Positions 28,401 to 38,069 of a DNA stretch of 64,000 bases are shown one piece after another; the first letter of the stretch is position 1, and each line of letters starts with the position of its first letter. Source of the DNA: Flectonema sp. DT1601 (taxonomy: Eukaryota; Euglenozoa; Diplonemea; Diplonemida; Diplonemidae); assembly GCA_964019425.1 (NCBI GenBank), contig OZ025796.1, positions 682,001 through 746,000 of the forward strand. Reading direction: 5' to 3'. Below the pieces are notes generated by a model, which did not search any database, was not told the origin of the DNA, and saw only the letters and a program-made list of their open reading frames with translations. A program made the position numbers and the translations under genes.

Positions 28401-29387
28401 TACACTGTCCCTCCATGGAAAAGTACTAGTGCGATGAGATTCACATATTCAAGTAACAAGGAAGAGGCTGAACAGCGAGAAGCTGAACTACCAACTCACG
28501 AGATGAAAGTCTACACTGACGGGTCGATAAGACACAAATCCGAGACTTACATGACAGACTCGGCTGCCGCTGTGGTCATAGTAAAAGAAAGCAAGATGCG
28601 TCTACTTGGATATAAAATACCAGTAGCGGGTTCCTCTTATAGGACCGAGCAGATTGCAGTAAAACTGGCGTTGGAAAATTTAGTTCAGGTGGCGGAGGAT
28701 GAACATGAATCTCTAACAGCAACGACGCACCTGTTGACTGATTCGATGTCAGTCATGCAGGCATTGGAACAAGGGCCATATAAACAAAGGTCCCCAATGA
28801 ACAAAAAGATCTGGAAGTTGGCAATGAAACTGGAGAAGAAGGGAATCCAAGTCAACATGCAGTATGTACCGGCACACAGAAACGTGCGGTACAACGAAGT
28901 AGCGGACCAACTGGCGAAATTCGCTGCAGGCCTGAAGGAAGATCCACCTCACGAAGATGTTATTATTAAACAACTGCCCACTCAACTTGACATGGGAACA
29001 TTGATGACGTTTCACAAGCGGAGAAAAAGGGAGAACTGGATCGGACCGGGAGAGGTAAGACACCCTCCGTACATCGAAGCTCTAACACGACCAGAGGAAG
29101 TACTGATGTCACGCTTTAGAGTGGGACATTGCAGATCTCTGATAATCAAAGGACTGAACGAGCTGTGCTTTTTCTGTAAACTTGGAAAGGCGACAGCACA
29201 TCATGTATTACTTATATGCGAACATTGGTGTATAGAAACCTTGAGAGAAAAATACATCAGTCACATGATGAATGACAAGGGAGAGGAAGCATGCCAACTG
29301 GAGGACTGCTACTTACCTGCGAATCAACAGCAGATGACTGGTTTTGTCACAACCTTAGACAGACTGGCACAATTATTAGGACGGTAG
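25470..29387 (+). CDS. LINE-A2 ORF2: endonuclease-reverse transcriptase-RNase H, intact
   Basis: 1305 residues, the same length and domain order as A1 ORF2. The endonuclease residues (QETW, AGDINGHH, GSDHLPL), RT box (FADDVG), RNase H set and Cys/His motif are all present. It begins inside the ORF1 stop codon (ATGA, 25470-25473). It differs from A1 by scattered substitutions (for example KVHNKAE is shared while SASFSQ replaces SARFPQ), showing two active sublineages. A4 shares the SASFSQ form with A2. Confidence 0.93.
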   Translation: MIVIWSNNIRSVLKPENYFQLNWALKEEKPDVVLLQETWLSKEKHFAIEGYAIHRRDSTIKSGHRGLVTLVRNDLNKIILKHPDISHDQTEILTVVLQSNPPLTIHNVYHPPEIKATTWKFKTEPGTLIAGDINGHHSTWSNGNTNITGNSFYDWSLEAAIQILNKPQQHTRPQSSASPDVIALDISLDAQIELMKGWGSDHLPLKLTIEDIKTDEYSKESSGTWKWKWHCADWNYYKILLERAAPKLERIKNVQKLANRINNEILRAASRAIPGYNKKSSSTFAVRDSELEDLMAETDPDKTDSEAIERGINMIKQKIIECDMTGMDYRWAFRKVKQLEGRMMDHSITKIVDGEKELTDPREMADVFTKTYADQFKFEDGEPTLQGIPDDNSVEFGMPELERQISKTKEKKAPGPDHIWNSMLKQLPKAFLEQLLRLFNLSWQRSAVPRCWKSGMVIPILKPDKDKKQVLSYRPIALTSTVSKLFERMVVERMHHLLKDRMNPRQAAYKRGRDSIENLCIVTDKLKSAKAMGEEAILITFDLQKAFDAVQPVTLLNKMSKIGLSTKYLRWVQNYLTSRKISTRVNGVKGAFRNIRVGVPQGSVLGPQLFSIFINDLIDKLEMYEPTVFADDVGIVITAGTVSCLENKVNNAVKIFERWALDSHIKINKNPGKTEYIHVRPRGTHDKSPVVVYSEEHTFKYVVATAEQMSNLVKDDNSTTVVSKEEFAITHLYVVPKHKIKVKLPNKPAVLKTMKMSASFSQLKKVHNKAEIDKMLERVGPGLHGFAYAVGRKVHKTNTVRYLGVHYDGKLTFKSQIQKMMTAASKGLGLLVRLTRIGCRKRTLISILVTVVLARVLYGVESFAWMLPKECFEQLELLVNRAVRLVTGCLRSTKLQRLYKEADTPRLKEHIQYKMCRTYERFKLSPFLPTRKLTRTGSSELYQKSKWGWNVWIDYVSGVPGLDNYRSITNLEVNPEHYTVPPWKSTSAMRFTYSSNKEEAEQREAELPTHEMKVYTDGSIRHKSETYMTDSAAAVVIVKESKMRLLGYKIPVAGSSYRTEQIAVKLALENLVQVAEDEHESLTATTHLLTDSMSVMQALEQGPYKQRSPMNKKIWKLAMKLEKKGIQVNMQYVPAHRNVRYNEVADQLAKFAAGLKEDPPHEDVIIKQLPTQLDMGTLMTFHKRRKRENWIGPGEVRHPPYIEALTRPEEVLMSRFRVGHCRSLIIKGLNELCFFCKLGKATAHHVLLICEHWCIETLREKYISHMMNDKGEEACQLEDCYLPANQQQMTGFVTTLDRLAQLLGR

Positions 29388-29841
29388 TATTATTAAAACA
29401 TCGACATTTCGAATATCAACATTGAAGGCATCATTGCAACACATCTGAAGTCGTCCAAGTGGACAATTAATTCTGTAGTATTAGTTTTAAGTTATCAAAA
29501 CAAAGAAAGGAGATACGAAGCCTACGGGATTCCCACCCCCAACCCCCAAAACAAAGAAAGTAAGAAAGAAAGAAAGAAAAAGAACAGCCGCGCCTAACAG
29601 CGCAATCAGCATCACAGACTCACGGGTCGTGGTGCACTCAAAAAAAAAAAAAAAGGGCGTGTAGGGCGCTTGTAGGGCGCTTTTAATATAAATATTATTT
29701 TGGAGGGCGCTTTTTTTTACCTTTTTTATTACTATAAGACAGCTAAATTGACGTCGACTTACACTGACGCACAAGTATTTTGACGCAGAAGCCAAAAAAA
29801 AATTTTGACATGCTTGGCAGTCTTTTGAGAAAGAGAAAAAA

Positions 29842-29895
29842 AGGTGTCACGGGGTTCGAACCCGAGACCTCCAGGTCATGGTTCGGAGGTCAACA
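29842..29895 (-). other. tRNA-like 3' half (pseudogene or SINE piece)
   Basis: The minus strand reads GGGTTCGAACCCCG (T arm and B box), then TGACACC as a possible acceptor 3' strand, then a T-run. No matching acceptor 5' strand or D arm is found within tRNA distance, so it is a fragment. A CAT lies where an anticodon could be, but the loop is not well formed. Confidence 0.35.
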
Positions 29896-30033
29896 ATGGC
29901 AAAAAACAATGGGCCACTCCTTGAGAGCTTCCGGAGCCTGCTGCAATCCCTGAAGCTGAAACTCATTTCAGTGGACGATGCATCCCAGATCTACAAGGAA
30001 CTGATAGCCCGCAGAATGCACCGAGTCGAATAA
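29878..30033 (+). CDS. Small hypothetical ORF inside the GGGCGC-repeat element
   Basis: A 51-residue frame from ATG 29878 to TAA 30031, or from the internal ATG at 29896. The product has an amphipathic, protein-like composition (LLESFRSLLQSLKLKL, then DASQIYKELIARRMHRVE). I do not recognise it. It could be a stranded gag or host exon fragment. There is no homologue elsewhere in the window. Confidence 0.25.
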   Translation: MVRRSTMAKNNGPLLESFRSLLQSLKLKLISVDDASQIYKELIARRMHRVE

Positions 30034-30468
30034 AGGATTCGAGGAGGGAGAGTGCGTTCTTGCTAACCTGTTAATAGGCCGGTCTTCAGGTACCTTGTGA
30101 GAAAAAAAAGAAGTTTACTGGTGGCAAGTAAACTGATATCCCAGAGACGCATTTGATCGGGCGAACCGGAGAAAAGTCAAATAAGATGCGATTCGACCCT
30201 CGCTGAGGGCAGGGGTGTGTCAAAATGAGCTCGGCATTATATTAAATTTAATTAAAAAAGCGCCCTACGCGCCCTCCAGCGCCCTATTTTGGCCCTACAA
30301 TGGCCCTACAATGGCCCTATTTTGGCCCTACAAATTTTTGTGGCTGATTTTCACCAGGCGCCCTCCAAATTTGGAGGGCACTTCCATCTATGATAAAATA
30401 TAAAAATCTTTATTTTTTATTTATTTAGTCACAACATAAGAATCTTTATTTTTTATTTATTTATTTAG

Positions 30469-32059
30469 ATGCCAGTGGGACCGGATCCGACCTGGGTGAA
30501 GTTGCTGACTGCCGTACTCATGCCGATGGTGGATAGTGTTAAGTACTTGGGTGTCCATATTGACGATGACCTTACATATGGTACACAAGTGGATAAACTA
30601 CTGGATGAGACGAGGAAGGGACTTGTTCTGCTTCGAAAGTTGAAGCTATTCAACTTTGATTTCAAAACGCTGAACATGATCAAGAACTTATACATCCTCT
30701 CAAGGATTCTGTATGGGCTTGAGAGCTATGGACCTTTCCTGACAGATGAACAGCTAAAACCTATTGACCTGAATCTGAGGAAGATAGCTAGAAAGATCAC
30801 CGGCTGCGGCTTCAACACAAGGTCCCTTCCGTTACTGTGGGAGGCGAACATACTCCCGATGAGACTGCAGATTGAGAAGCAAGCCAGGATTGCTTTATTT
30901 AGGTATCGGTCACTGGATTGGGTTCCTTCTACGAAGGCAATCGCTAGTAGAACTTGGAGTTCAACTTTACCGGCCGAGGACCGTAATATGGAGATCCAGG
31001 GGATTGTCATGCCTGACAGCATCGAGCCATGGATAGATGTTCCGAACCTGGAGATATCTTGCGGATATGGACATTCGAAGACCGGTGTTGCTGAAGTGGA
31101 CAAGGCTAAGTTCGAGGAGTACTGCAGCGAACTTAGGCCGTGTACCTCGTCCATTTTTGTTGACGGATCCCACGACCCTGTCAACTACACGGCAGGCGCA
31201 GCAGCAGTGCAGATCACGCCGTGTGAACGGACCATGGCATCGAGACTTGTTGCAACGGAAAGTAGTTATAAAGCTGAACAGGTAACTCTGAAGCTGTTAA
31301 TAAGTGAATTTGGAAAAGCAACCTCTGTCTTGGGTCCCAGATTTGGAATCACGAGAGTCTTCAGTGATTCTAAATCCAATCTGGATGAGCTGCGTGGTGG
31401 AATTGCGGCTCAGAGGAAGCTGAACTCTCTCTCGATACTAGAAGGGATAAGAAAATTAGACTCATTCGTACACCTTCAATTCATCCCAGCTCACGTGGGA
31501 ATTGAACCGCATGACAAGGCAGATGAACTGGCGAAAAAGATCTCAAAAGATGTTAAGAGCAAGCCGGTGTCAACGACTATGGACTTCTTCGCACATAAGT
31601 CAAGGATAGTGAGGGAAGCTAACAGAAAGCTGTTTGGTAAGATTATGGAGGGTTCAACAAGGGCGAAACCACCGATCAAACGGGTGATGCTTAGGCAATA
31701 TCTTGATGCTACCGGAGGCCTTGAGAGCGGCTCGATACCCCAAGGACATGCTGAGAGAATCAGAGATAAGGATAGCCAGGTTCAGAACGGGCTCTCACCC
31801 CCTGCTCAGGGTAAATGAACTACCGATAAAGTGCCCCTTCTGCAAAAGAACAGACTCTACTGCCAGACATCTAATATTTGATTGCGAGGATGGTGACGTG
31901 GTCCGCATTAGAGAAGGAACAATAAGATCAAACATTCAGGAAGCGAGAATTTCCGAGACCAAACTGAATCTTTCAATAATGTTTGCGACGAGAAATCTTC
32001 ACGCCCTAGCAGGCTACTTATGGCATTTGGAACAACGAACAGGCTTATCAAACTGTTAA
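30469..32059 (+). pseudogene. LINE-C2 ORF2 remnant with one frameshift
   Basis: The frame 30469-31818 covers the RT C-terminus and RNase H (FVDGS, YKAEQ, FSDSKS, HDKADELA). A one-base T insertion at about 31721 (GGCCTTGAG where C1 has GGCCTGAG) shifts the rest into another frame, which runs open to 32059 with the CPFCKRTDSTARHLIFDC motif. No other break is seen, so it is young. Confidence 0.85.
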
Positions 32060-32371
32060 CTGATTGGTAGTTGCTAATTCATTAGTATCATTCTCCCTTA
32101 TCACACTCCTTAATCATCTCCTAATTTCTCTGAGGACATCCGCAGAGCTTCATGGCTCGTAGGTAACCCAGTGGTCTTTGGCCACCGTCCCTGTACTGAT
32201 CCTTCGCTTTATATTAACTGTGTCTTGAGATTCCTATCCGGGGAAGTCCTCCAACGGACTCAGGACAGTTGCGCTTGTTTTTACTTATTTACTTTATCAA
32301 AAAATAAGAAGGGCAAGAATGCTCAGAATGAAGAAAAATAAAGTGGAAAGACAGGGGGGATGTGACTAAAT
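30469..32371 (+). mobile_element. LINE-C copy C2, 5'-truncated
   Basis: Nearly identical to C1 from position 11437 on, including the 3' UTR and the TAAA-type end. The 5' flank (30404-30468) is A/T-rich and contains a TTTAGTCACAAC string matching the inverted LINE-C tail. An inverted tail piece also follows it (32410-32441). Confidence 0.9.
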
Positions 32372-32451
32372 AAATAAATAAAAATAAATAAAAATTTAAT
32401 TTATTTATTTATTTAGTCAAATCCCCCTGTCATTCTTTCTGAAAAAAAAAT

Positions 32452-35338
32452 AAAATTTATGGTGCAACTCTTACGGCTGTTCAACATGACTTGGGAAAAG
32501 TCGGCAGTTCCGAGATCTTGGAAGTATGGGATAGTAGTTCCAATCTTAAAATCGGGAAAAGACAAGAAACGTGTACTCTCTTACCGACCAATAACATTGA
32601 CGTCAGCAATAAGCAAGTTGTTTGAGAAGATGATGGCAGAAAGGATGCATCATTTACTTGGGGACAGAATGAGTGCGCGGCAAGCCGCATATAAAAGAGG
32701 GCGCAGTGCCGTAGAAAATCTCTGCATGATAACAGAGAGACTACTAGATGGAAGGTACCGAGGTAGGGAATCGATGTTAATGACGTTTGACCTGCAGAAG
32801 GCATTCGATGCCGTCCAACCGAAAATTCTACTGAAGAGGATGTCTGAAGTTGGGATACCGGCGAAATACACAAGATGGGTCCAGAGCTATTTGACTGGGA
32901 GAAAGATCACAACCAGAGTAAACGGCGAAAAGGGAACATTCAAACACATACAAGTTGGAGTACCCCAAGGAAGTGTCCTAGGACCACAGCTATTCTCGAT
33001 ATACATCGAAAGCCTTATACGAGAATTGAATAGTTATAAACCAGCAGTCTTTGCAGATGATGTTGGGCTCGTGATGACATCTCCAGATGTTAAAGGACTG
33101 GAGGACAAAGCTAACACAGCAGTACGCATCTTCTCAAATTGGGCCGCAGCATCCCACATTTGTATAAACAAGAGCCCGGGTAAAACAGAGTTCATACATG
33201 TGAGGCCGGATACCGATAGCCAAGAAAATAAGTCTCCACAAGTACTATACCCGGAGGGGCACACCTTCAAATATGTCGTCACAACAGCAGAGGCCATCCG
33301 AAAAATGCTAAATAATCAGGACTCAACTACTATAGGCAATTCTAAAAAGGCGATAACACATTTCTATGTGGTTCCGCAGCATAAAATAAAACGAAAATTA
33401 CCGACGACAGAAACTGTATTGGTAGACATGCAGATGGAACCTAGTAAATGCTCACAACTGCAAAAGGTTCGCACCAGAGGAGACATCCTGAGGATGCTAC
33501 AAGGAACTGGACCTGGTCTCAAGGCTTTTGCATTTTCGGTGGTGGACAAACTACATGAAACGGATGTAGTTAGATACTTGGGAGTTCTGTACGACAAAAA
33601 CCTCGACTTCAAAACTCACATGCGAAAGATGATGACGGCGGCCTCCAGAGGACTGGGGCTCCTGCTAAGACTCTCCAGGATGGGATGCAGGAAGAGAACC
33701 CTCATCTGTGTTCTGGTGACCGTTGTAATGGCGAGAGTGCTCTATGGGGTTGAAAGTTTTGCCTGGCTGCTGCCAAAGAGAGGTGACGTCAGTCTTGAGA
33801 GGCTAAACATCTTAATAAACAGAGCCGCTAGACAGGTAACGGGATGTCTGCCAAGCACTAGACTGAGGAACTTGTACCATGAAGCAGATATGCCGAAATT
33901 ACAAGAACACATACGCTACAAGATGTGTAGGGCCTATGAAGAATTCAAATTAAGTCCCCACCTACCAGCTTGTAGCCTCACAATGACGGAGGGAGGCCTA
34001 AACTACCCACCAAAAACAGCTTGGGGTCGCATAGTTTGGGATGAATATGTGTCGGGGATCCCGGGACTCGACAAACACAGAAGCTCGTATCACTCGGAAA
34101 TCAATCCAAAGCACTATAAGATGCGATCATGGAAGGTAACTAATGCAATGGAATTCAACTACTGTTTTGGAAAAGAAGAGGCAAAAGACAAAGAAGCCGG
34201 TCTACCAATTGAAGACGTGAAGGTGTACACAGATGGGTCTATTAGACATAGGACGAAGACGTACATGACCAAGTCAGGAGCATCTGTGATAATAGTGAAG
34301 GGTAAGGAAGTTAGCATGACCGGATTCAGAATACCTGTAGCAGGAAGCTCCTACAGAACTGAACAGATAGCCGTGGAACAAGCGATGAGGATACTCCTGA
34401 AAAACAAAAAGGCATCCGAAGGAATACTTCCCACAACAAAGACGCATATTCTAACTGACTCAATGTCGCTAATACAGGCACTTGAGCGAGGACCTGAAGA
34501 ACAGAAATCTGCTACAAACGCATCAATCTGGAAGTTAGCACTGAAACTGGAACACAGAGGTGTTAATATTAATATGCAGTATGTCCCGGCACATATGGAT
34601 GTGCTGTATAATGAAATAGCAGACACACGCTGCAGGTACGATAAAGAAACCTCCAGATGACAGTGTGGTACTCGAGAGTTTAGTTACTAGACTGGATATG
34701 GGAACCCTTATGACTTTTCACAAGAGAAGAAAACGAGAGGAGTGGATTGGAGCCGGCGAACAGAGGCATCCACCTTTTATAGAAGAACTGACGAGACCAC
34801 AAGAAGTCCTAATGTCCCGCTTCAGAGTTGGACACTGTAGATCTCTTAAACTAAAAGGAATAAACGAGCAGTGCATCTTCTGTCATGGAGATACTGCAAC
34901 ACCGCATCATGTGCTTTTCAAGTGCAACCACTGGTGTATCCAAAAGATGAGATCATTGTACATACACAGCATGATTAATACCGAAACTGGTGAAGTAGTG
35001 AGTAAAGTAGTGGACTGCTTCTTAAAGGAGAATCAACGCAGCATGTCCAACTTTGTAGTGGTACTGGACCAAATAGCTGAAATGCTCGGAAGACCTGGAA
35101 ATCCATAATTTAAAGATGCGGTTCTTAGACCAAATGAGGAAGTAAACTGAACTCTTTAGTAATTGATAAAGAAAGAAAACAAAGAAGATACGAAGCCTAC
35201 GGGAACCCCCCATCCCATCCCCAATCCCCACAAAAAGAAAGTGTACAGAAGAAAGAAAGAACAACCGCGCCTAACAGCGCAAACAGCAAAGCAGGTCGAA
35301 GGAACCTGCTGTGCACACAAAAAAAAAAAAAAAAAAAA
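32452..35338 (+). mobile_element. LINE-B, 5'-truncated sister family of LINE-A
   Basis: It begins inside RT and ends in a poly(A) tail at 35319-35338. The protein is clearly homologous to LINE-A ORF2 along its whole length but differs at many residues, so it is a separate family. The 3' UTR keeps a block shared with LINE-A (GATACGAAGCCTACGGGA, then ACCGCGCCTAACAGCGCAA). A piece of LINE-A ORF1 starts exactly at the end of its tail. Confidence 0.9.
32459..35108 (+). pseudogene. LINE-B ORF2 remnant: RT-RNase H with one frameshift
   Basis: The first frame (32459-34660, 733 residues) contains RT (SYRPITLTSAISKLFE, TFDLQKAFDAVQP, GVPQGSVLGPQLFS, VFADDVG) and most of RNase H (VYTDGS, YRTEQ, LTDSMS). 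Compared with LINE-A, about 11 bases are missing near 34626, just before the last RNase H block. The frame shifts and reopens at 34665-35108 with the C-terminal CIFCHGDTATPHHVLFKC motif. No N-terminal RT fingers or endonuclease. Confidence 0.85.
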
Positions 35339-35514
35339 ATGGCTGGTAAGAAAGCAATGCGTCCGCAAGATAGAAGGGCAGCGGAAAGGAGAGAAAGAGA
35401 AAGGAAAGAGGCGAAGATGATGAGGGAACAAGCCAGAAATGAGATCCGGGAAGAAGAAGAGGGGTCTCAGCAGGAGATAGAGTCCCAGCAACAGGAAGAA
35501 ATGGAGATGGACTC
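35339..35514 (+). mobile_element. LINE-A ORF1 5' fragment A5
   Basis: The first 58 codons of LINE-A ORF1 (MAGKKAMRPQDRR and following) start at the last A of the LINE-B tail. Homology stops at about 35514, where unrelated GC-rich DNA begins. A LINE keeping only its 5' end is unusual and implies a deletion or a later insertion or recombination at 35514. Confidence 0.85.
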
Positions 35515-36006
35515 TCATGGGACGAAGCGACTGCGGAGTACGTGGCAGCGCTGCTAGGGCTCAACGCGATCAGGGAGAGATCGCAACTGCTGGGGGGTGA
35601 GACACAGATCGAGGTGGTCACACCGCAGCAGGGGTGGGGAGTCGAGCAGCAGGAGGCGCTGAAGTTGGTAGCCCTCCCATCGGTGATAGAACACCAGGTG
35701 ACGGAAAGCCCACGAGGGGTGGAGAACCTGGCCCTCTGGGAAGCGGAGTCGGCGGCGTGGGACGAGCCGGTGGAGCTCTCGGAGGACGGGCTCGACTACC
35801 TGGTGATCGAGCTGGAGATGAATCTGGGGCTGTCCCATTTGAGGGGAAAGACGGCGGAACCGGATGAATCCCAGTCGCTCCCGGGAGGGTCGACGGCGTC
35901 AGGCGAAGACAGACCACGAGTCGAAGCGCCAGCCCAGGAGGAAGCGCGGACGACGGACGCACAAGGAGCGGAAGCAGAAGGGCTAACCTGTGTGACCTGG
36001 GGCTAG
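35515..36006 (+). CDS. GC-rich hypothetical ORF, partial
   Basis: The frame from about 35515 (first candidate start GTG 35542) to the TAG at 36004 encodes about 163 residues rich in Glu, Ala and Gly. Base composition is markedly more GC-rich than anything else in the window, with strong G/C at codon third positions. I do not recognise a domain. It begins exactly where LINE-A5 homology ends, in a different frame, so it is probably a fragment of a gene or element gag brought in with the rearrangement. Confidence 0.35.
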   Translation, partial: SWDEATAEYVAALLGLNAIRERSQLLGGETQIEVVTPQQGWGVEQQEALKLVALPSVIEHQVTESPRGVENLALWEAESAAWDEPVELSEDGLDYLVIELEMNLGLSHLRGKTAEPDESQSLPGGSTASGEDRPRVEAPAQEEARTTDAQGAEAEGLTCVTWG

Positions 36007-36261
36007 GCCTGACTGTGCCCCTGGATCGGCATAGCTCGGTATAGGGATGGACGAATTTCGGGTAGAGACACTTGTCCCGACTTGTCAGCTCATACAATCA
36101 TGAGAGTTCAGAGTGTATTAAAATACTAGAGGTGCATCACAAGCGACAAGAGAAATCCAGCATCATGAATCTTTAGAAGAGTGATACAGCTCGGTATGTG
36201 TGCAGGGCCGGGTTACCTACGCAGAGACAAGTCTCCGCTACACGTCGTACCAACCAAGATG

Positions 36262-36592
36262 AGGTATGAGACGGTAGTGTAGTGGACTACCGTGGCTGTA
36301 ACGGGTAACGGGGAATTAGGGTTCGATTCCGGAGAGGGAGCCTGAGAAACGGCTACCACATCTAAGGATGGCAGCAGGCGCGCAAATTGCCCAATAGCAA
36401 CAAATTTAGCTGAGGCAGCGAAGAGGAATAGTAACTTCAAGTGCTTTTGCATTCTGAAGATTGCAATGGATGATATTTAAATCTGTCAGTGAGTATCAAT
36501 TGGTGGACAAGTCTGGTGCCAGCACCCGCGGTAATTCCAGCACCAATAGCGTATATTAATGCTGCTGCTGTTAAAAAGCTCGTAGTTGGATC
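36262..36592 (+). rRNA. Partial, divergent 18S rRNA fragment (pseudogene-like)
   Basis: Conserved small-subunit rRNA segments appear in the right order: GGTTCGATTCCGGAGAGGGA, GAAACGGCTACCACATCTAA, GGCAGCAGGCGCGCAAATT, GTGCCAGCACCCGCGGTAA, and GTTAAAAAGCTCGTAGTTGG. Both flanks of the true gene are absent. Several near-universal positions differ: CAGCACCCGCGG where CAGCAGCCGCGG is expected, and ATTCCAGCACC for ATTCCAGCTCC. It is either a decayed rDNA copy or a sign of a very divergent rRNA. Sequence up to about 36850 could be V4-like but has no conserved anchor. Confidence 0.85.
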
Positions 36593-37381
36593 CAGAGTAC
36601 AAGTTACATCGGGCTTCCTCAGTTGTAGCTCCCGTACTGGGGGTTATGATTGTTGAAGCGCAAAAACCAAGTATACATGATCAGCGGCCTAGGGCTTGAC
36701 ATGAATAGCTGTGGAGTGGCGAAACCATTTAGTGTTCTCAAGTCTGAGATCACCTCACTTGAGCCACACAGTACTGTCCTTTCGGAGTTTCTGTGAAAGT
36801 AGCCCACGGAACACTTTTCTAAAGATTCAATCAGCCGAACTACTCCGCTACTGACTTTCACTTGATTAGCGAGCTACTAGTATATATTATTATGTCACCT
36901 GTTGAAAAGGGAGTACTAAGAGGTTGATTCAGGCCCTGCACGTATTAGTTGTAATTACAGCACCTGCCTTACCTTAAATTACTCCTTCCCTCGTTGAGAA
37001 CCAACCCATATCAGCCATCCCGGTGTATTTGGGAACGAAGAAAAACCTTGTTTTCTTACCGAACAGCGAAAAATCCAAATATCACTTTCGGTGAATAGCG
37101 AAAGAAAAACCTGTTCCGTTTACTGAACAGCGAAAATGAAATTACCTACTATAGCAATTTTACGCGGAAAAAAAAAAGTTGTTCACTAGCGAAAAATTTT
37201 TTTGGGTGCAGGCAACGGAGAAAAAAAAAAAAAAATTTCCTTTTGCTAATTTTTTTTTTTTTTTTTTTTTGTCCGTTTCGGAAACTTTCATGTTGAGATC
37301 GGACATTTCAGTAACATTTGCGTGGAATTAGAGGTTCTCCCTTTTATTTTTATTAACAACAACAGAGAAGCGAGGAGTTAA
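36593..37381. other. Unexplained stretch, no gene seen
   Basis: No convincing coding frame. At 37055-37200 a short motif recurs four times in degenerate form (variants of GAACAGCGAAAA at about 37061, 37090, 37124 and 37183). Homopolymer A and T runs follow at 37215-37270. Confidence 0.5.
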
Positions 37382-37558
37382 AGAAGCAAGAAGAAGGACC
37401 TCGAACTTCAACGACTCCAACTGCAACGTCAGCAGGAGGATGAAATGGAGAAGGGCAGGAATGAGCTCCAGAGTCTCAGGGACATGCTGGGTATGGAGTT
37501 TGAGGAACAGAAGACATCACTAAAAATCCAAGGGGATGATCTTCCTCTCACTTTTTGA
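37382..37558 (+). other. Coiled-coil coding fragment
   Basis: An open frame ending at the TGA 37556-37558 encodes a Gln/Glu/Leu-rich heptad stretch (DLELQRLQLQRQQED, then GMEFEEQKTSLKIQG). It has no start and no recognisable domain. It resembles, in style only, the fragment at 13485-13636. Confidence 0.3.
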
Positions 37559-37875
37559 GTAAACCCGGGTTGAACTTTCAGCCCAAAGCACTCTCGGAAC
37601 TTCGTGATGTAGAAGCTACCTTTGATTGCTGAAAGAACTGAAAGTTTGCCCAGCACCGCTTTGAAGCCCAAGTCCTTAACGAATTGAACTGTGTTCCAAG
37701 AGTCTTGGCCATTAGACCAAGATGGGTTTCTGATGAATAGATCTCTCTTCTCACGTTGTTGTATTCCAGAATTTCAGAATTTCTGAAGTTTGACACACGG
37801 ATCGCCATAGATGTGTGCATATCGCATTTTTTAAATCCGAAGCGATGTCTTCAGTTCCCACTTTTTAATTCTCAA

Positions 37876-38022
37876 CATGTCTTTCGGATATCGGGCAGTT
37901 CTCAACCCGCCGGTCGCTGTCTGAGCATCACCCGTTTCATTGAAGGCTTCGCTTTCTCAGAGGCTTCCATCATCCTACCTACTCAAGACCCTCGCTATCC
38001 TTGATTTGTGGGCGCTTTTTAG
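37876..38022 (-). mobile_element. LINE-C-related fragment, antisense and decayed
   Basis: The reverse complement aligns with LINE-C 12560-12715 (shared blocks around AGCATCACCCGTTT and the end ACTATCCTTGA), but with many substitutions and indels. It is older than the other LINE-C pieces, or from LINE-E-like relatives. It lies about 50 bp upstream of the ELOF1 start codon, probably within or next to its 5' UTR. Confidence 0.65.
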
Positions 38023-38069
38023 AACTTTTCCCTTCGTTCATGTCAATTCTTGTTTTACAGTTATAAAAC

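Larger units (their letters stand above)
23594..29654 (+). mobile_element. LINE-A copy A2, full length, both ORFs open
   Basis: A 6.06-kb element: A-rich leader from 23594, ORF1 23611-25473, ORF2 25470-29387, 3' UTR and poly(A) tail 29640-29654. Both ORFs are open and all visible catalytic motifs are kept, so this is the best candidate for an active master copy in the window. It follows the A3 tail after only the nine bases GGGCACTTC and is followed directly by the GGGCGC-repeat element. Confidence 0.93.
29655..30393. repeat. GGGCGC-repeat element with inverted ends (foldback/MITE-like)
   Basis: The left end (29655-29720) repeats TAGGGCGCTT-type units. The right end (30255-30340) repeats the inverse GCGCCCTA, GGCCCTACAAT and GGCCCTATTTT units, ending at a 24-bp near-palindrome (30358-30381) and CTTCCATCTATG. 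The middle holds a tRNA-like stretch, a 51-codon ORF and a hairpin (AGTTTACT/AAGTAAACT at about 30114-30140). No transposase is visible. A non-autonomous foldback element is my best guess. Confidence 0.45.

Noticed and set aside
29842-29916. Complete tRNA-Met at the GGTTCGAACC site
   Set aside because: No acceptor 5' strand or D arm at the right distance on either strand; only a tRNA-like 3' half can be supported.
35618-36097. 159-codon Pro/Arg-rich minus-strand ORF
   Set aside because: Product of high GC in the antisense strand of the GC-rich island; low-complexity composition.
37055-37200. Tandem repeat array of GAACAGCGAAAA
   Set aside because: Only four degenerate units with uneven spacing; too weak to call an array.
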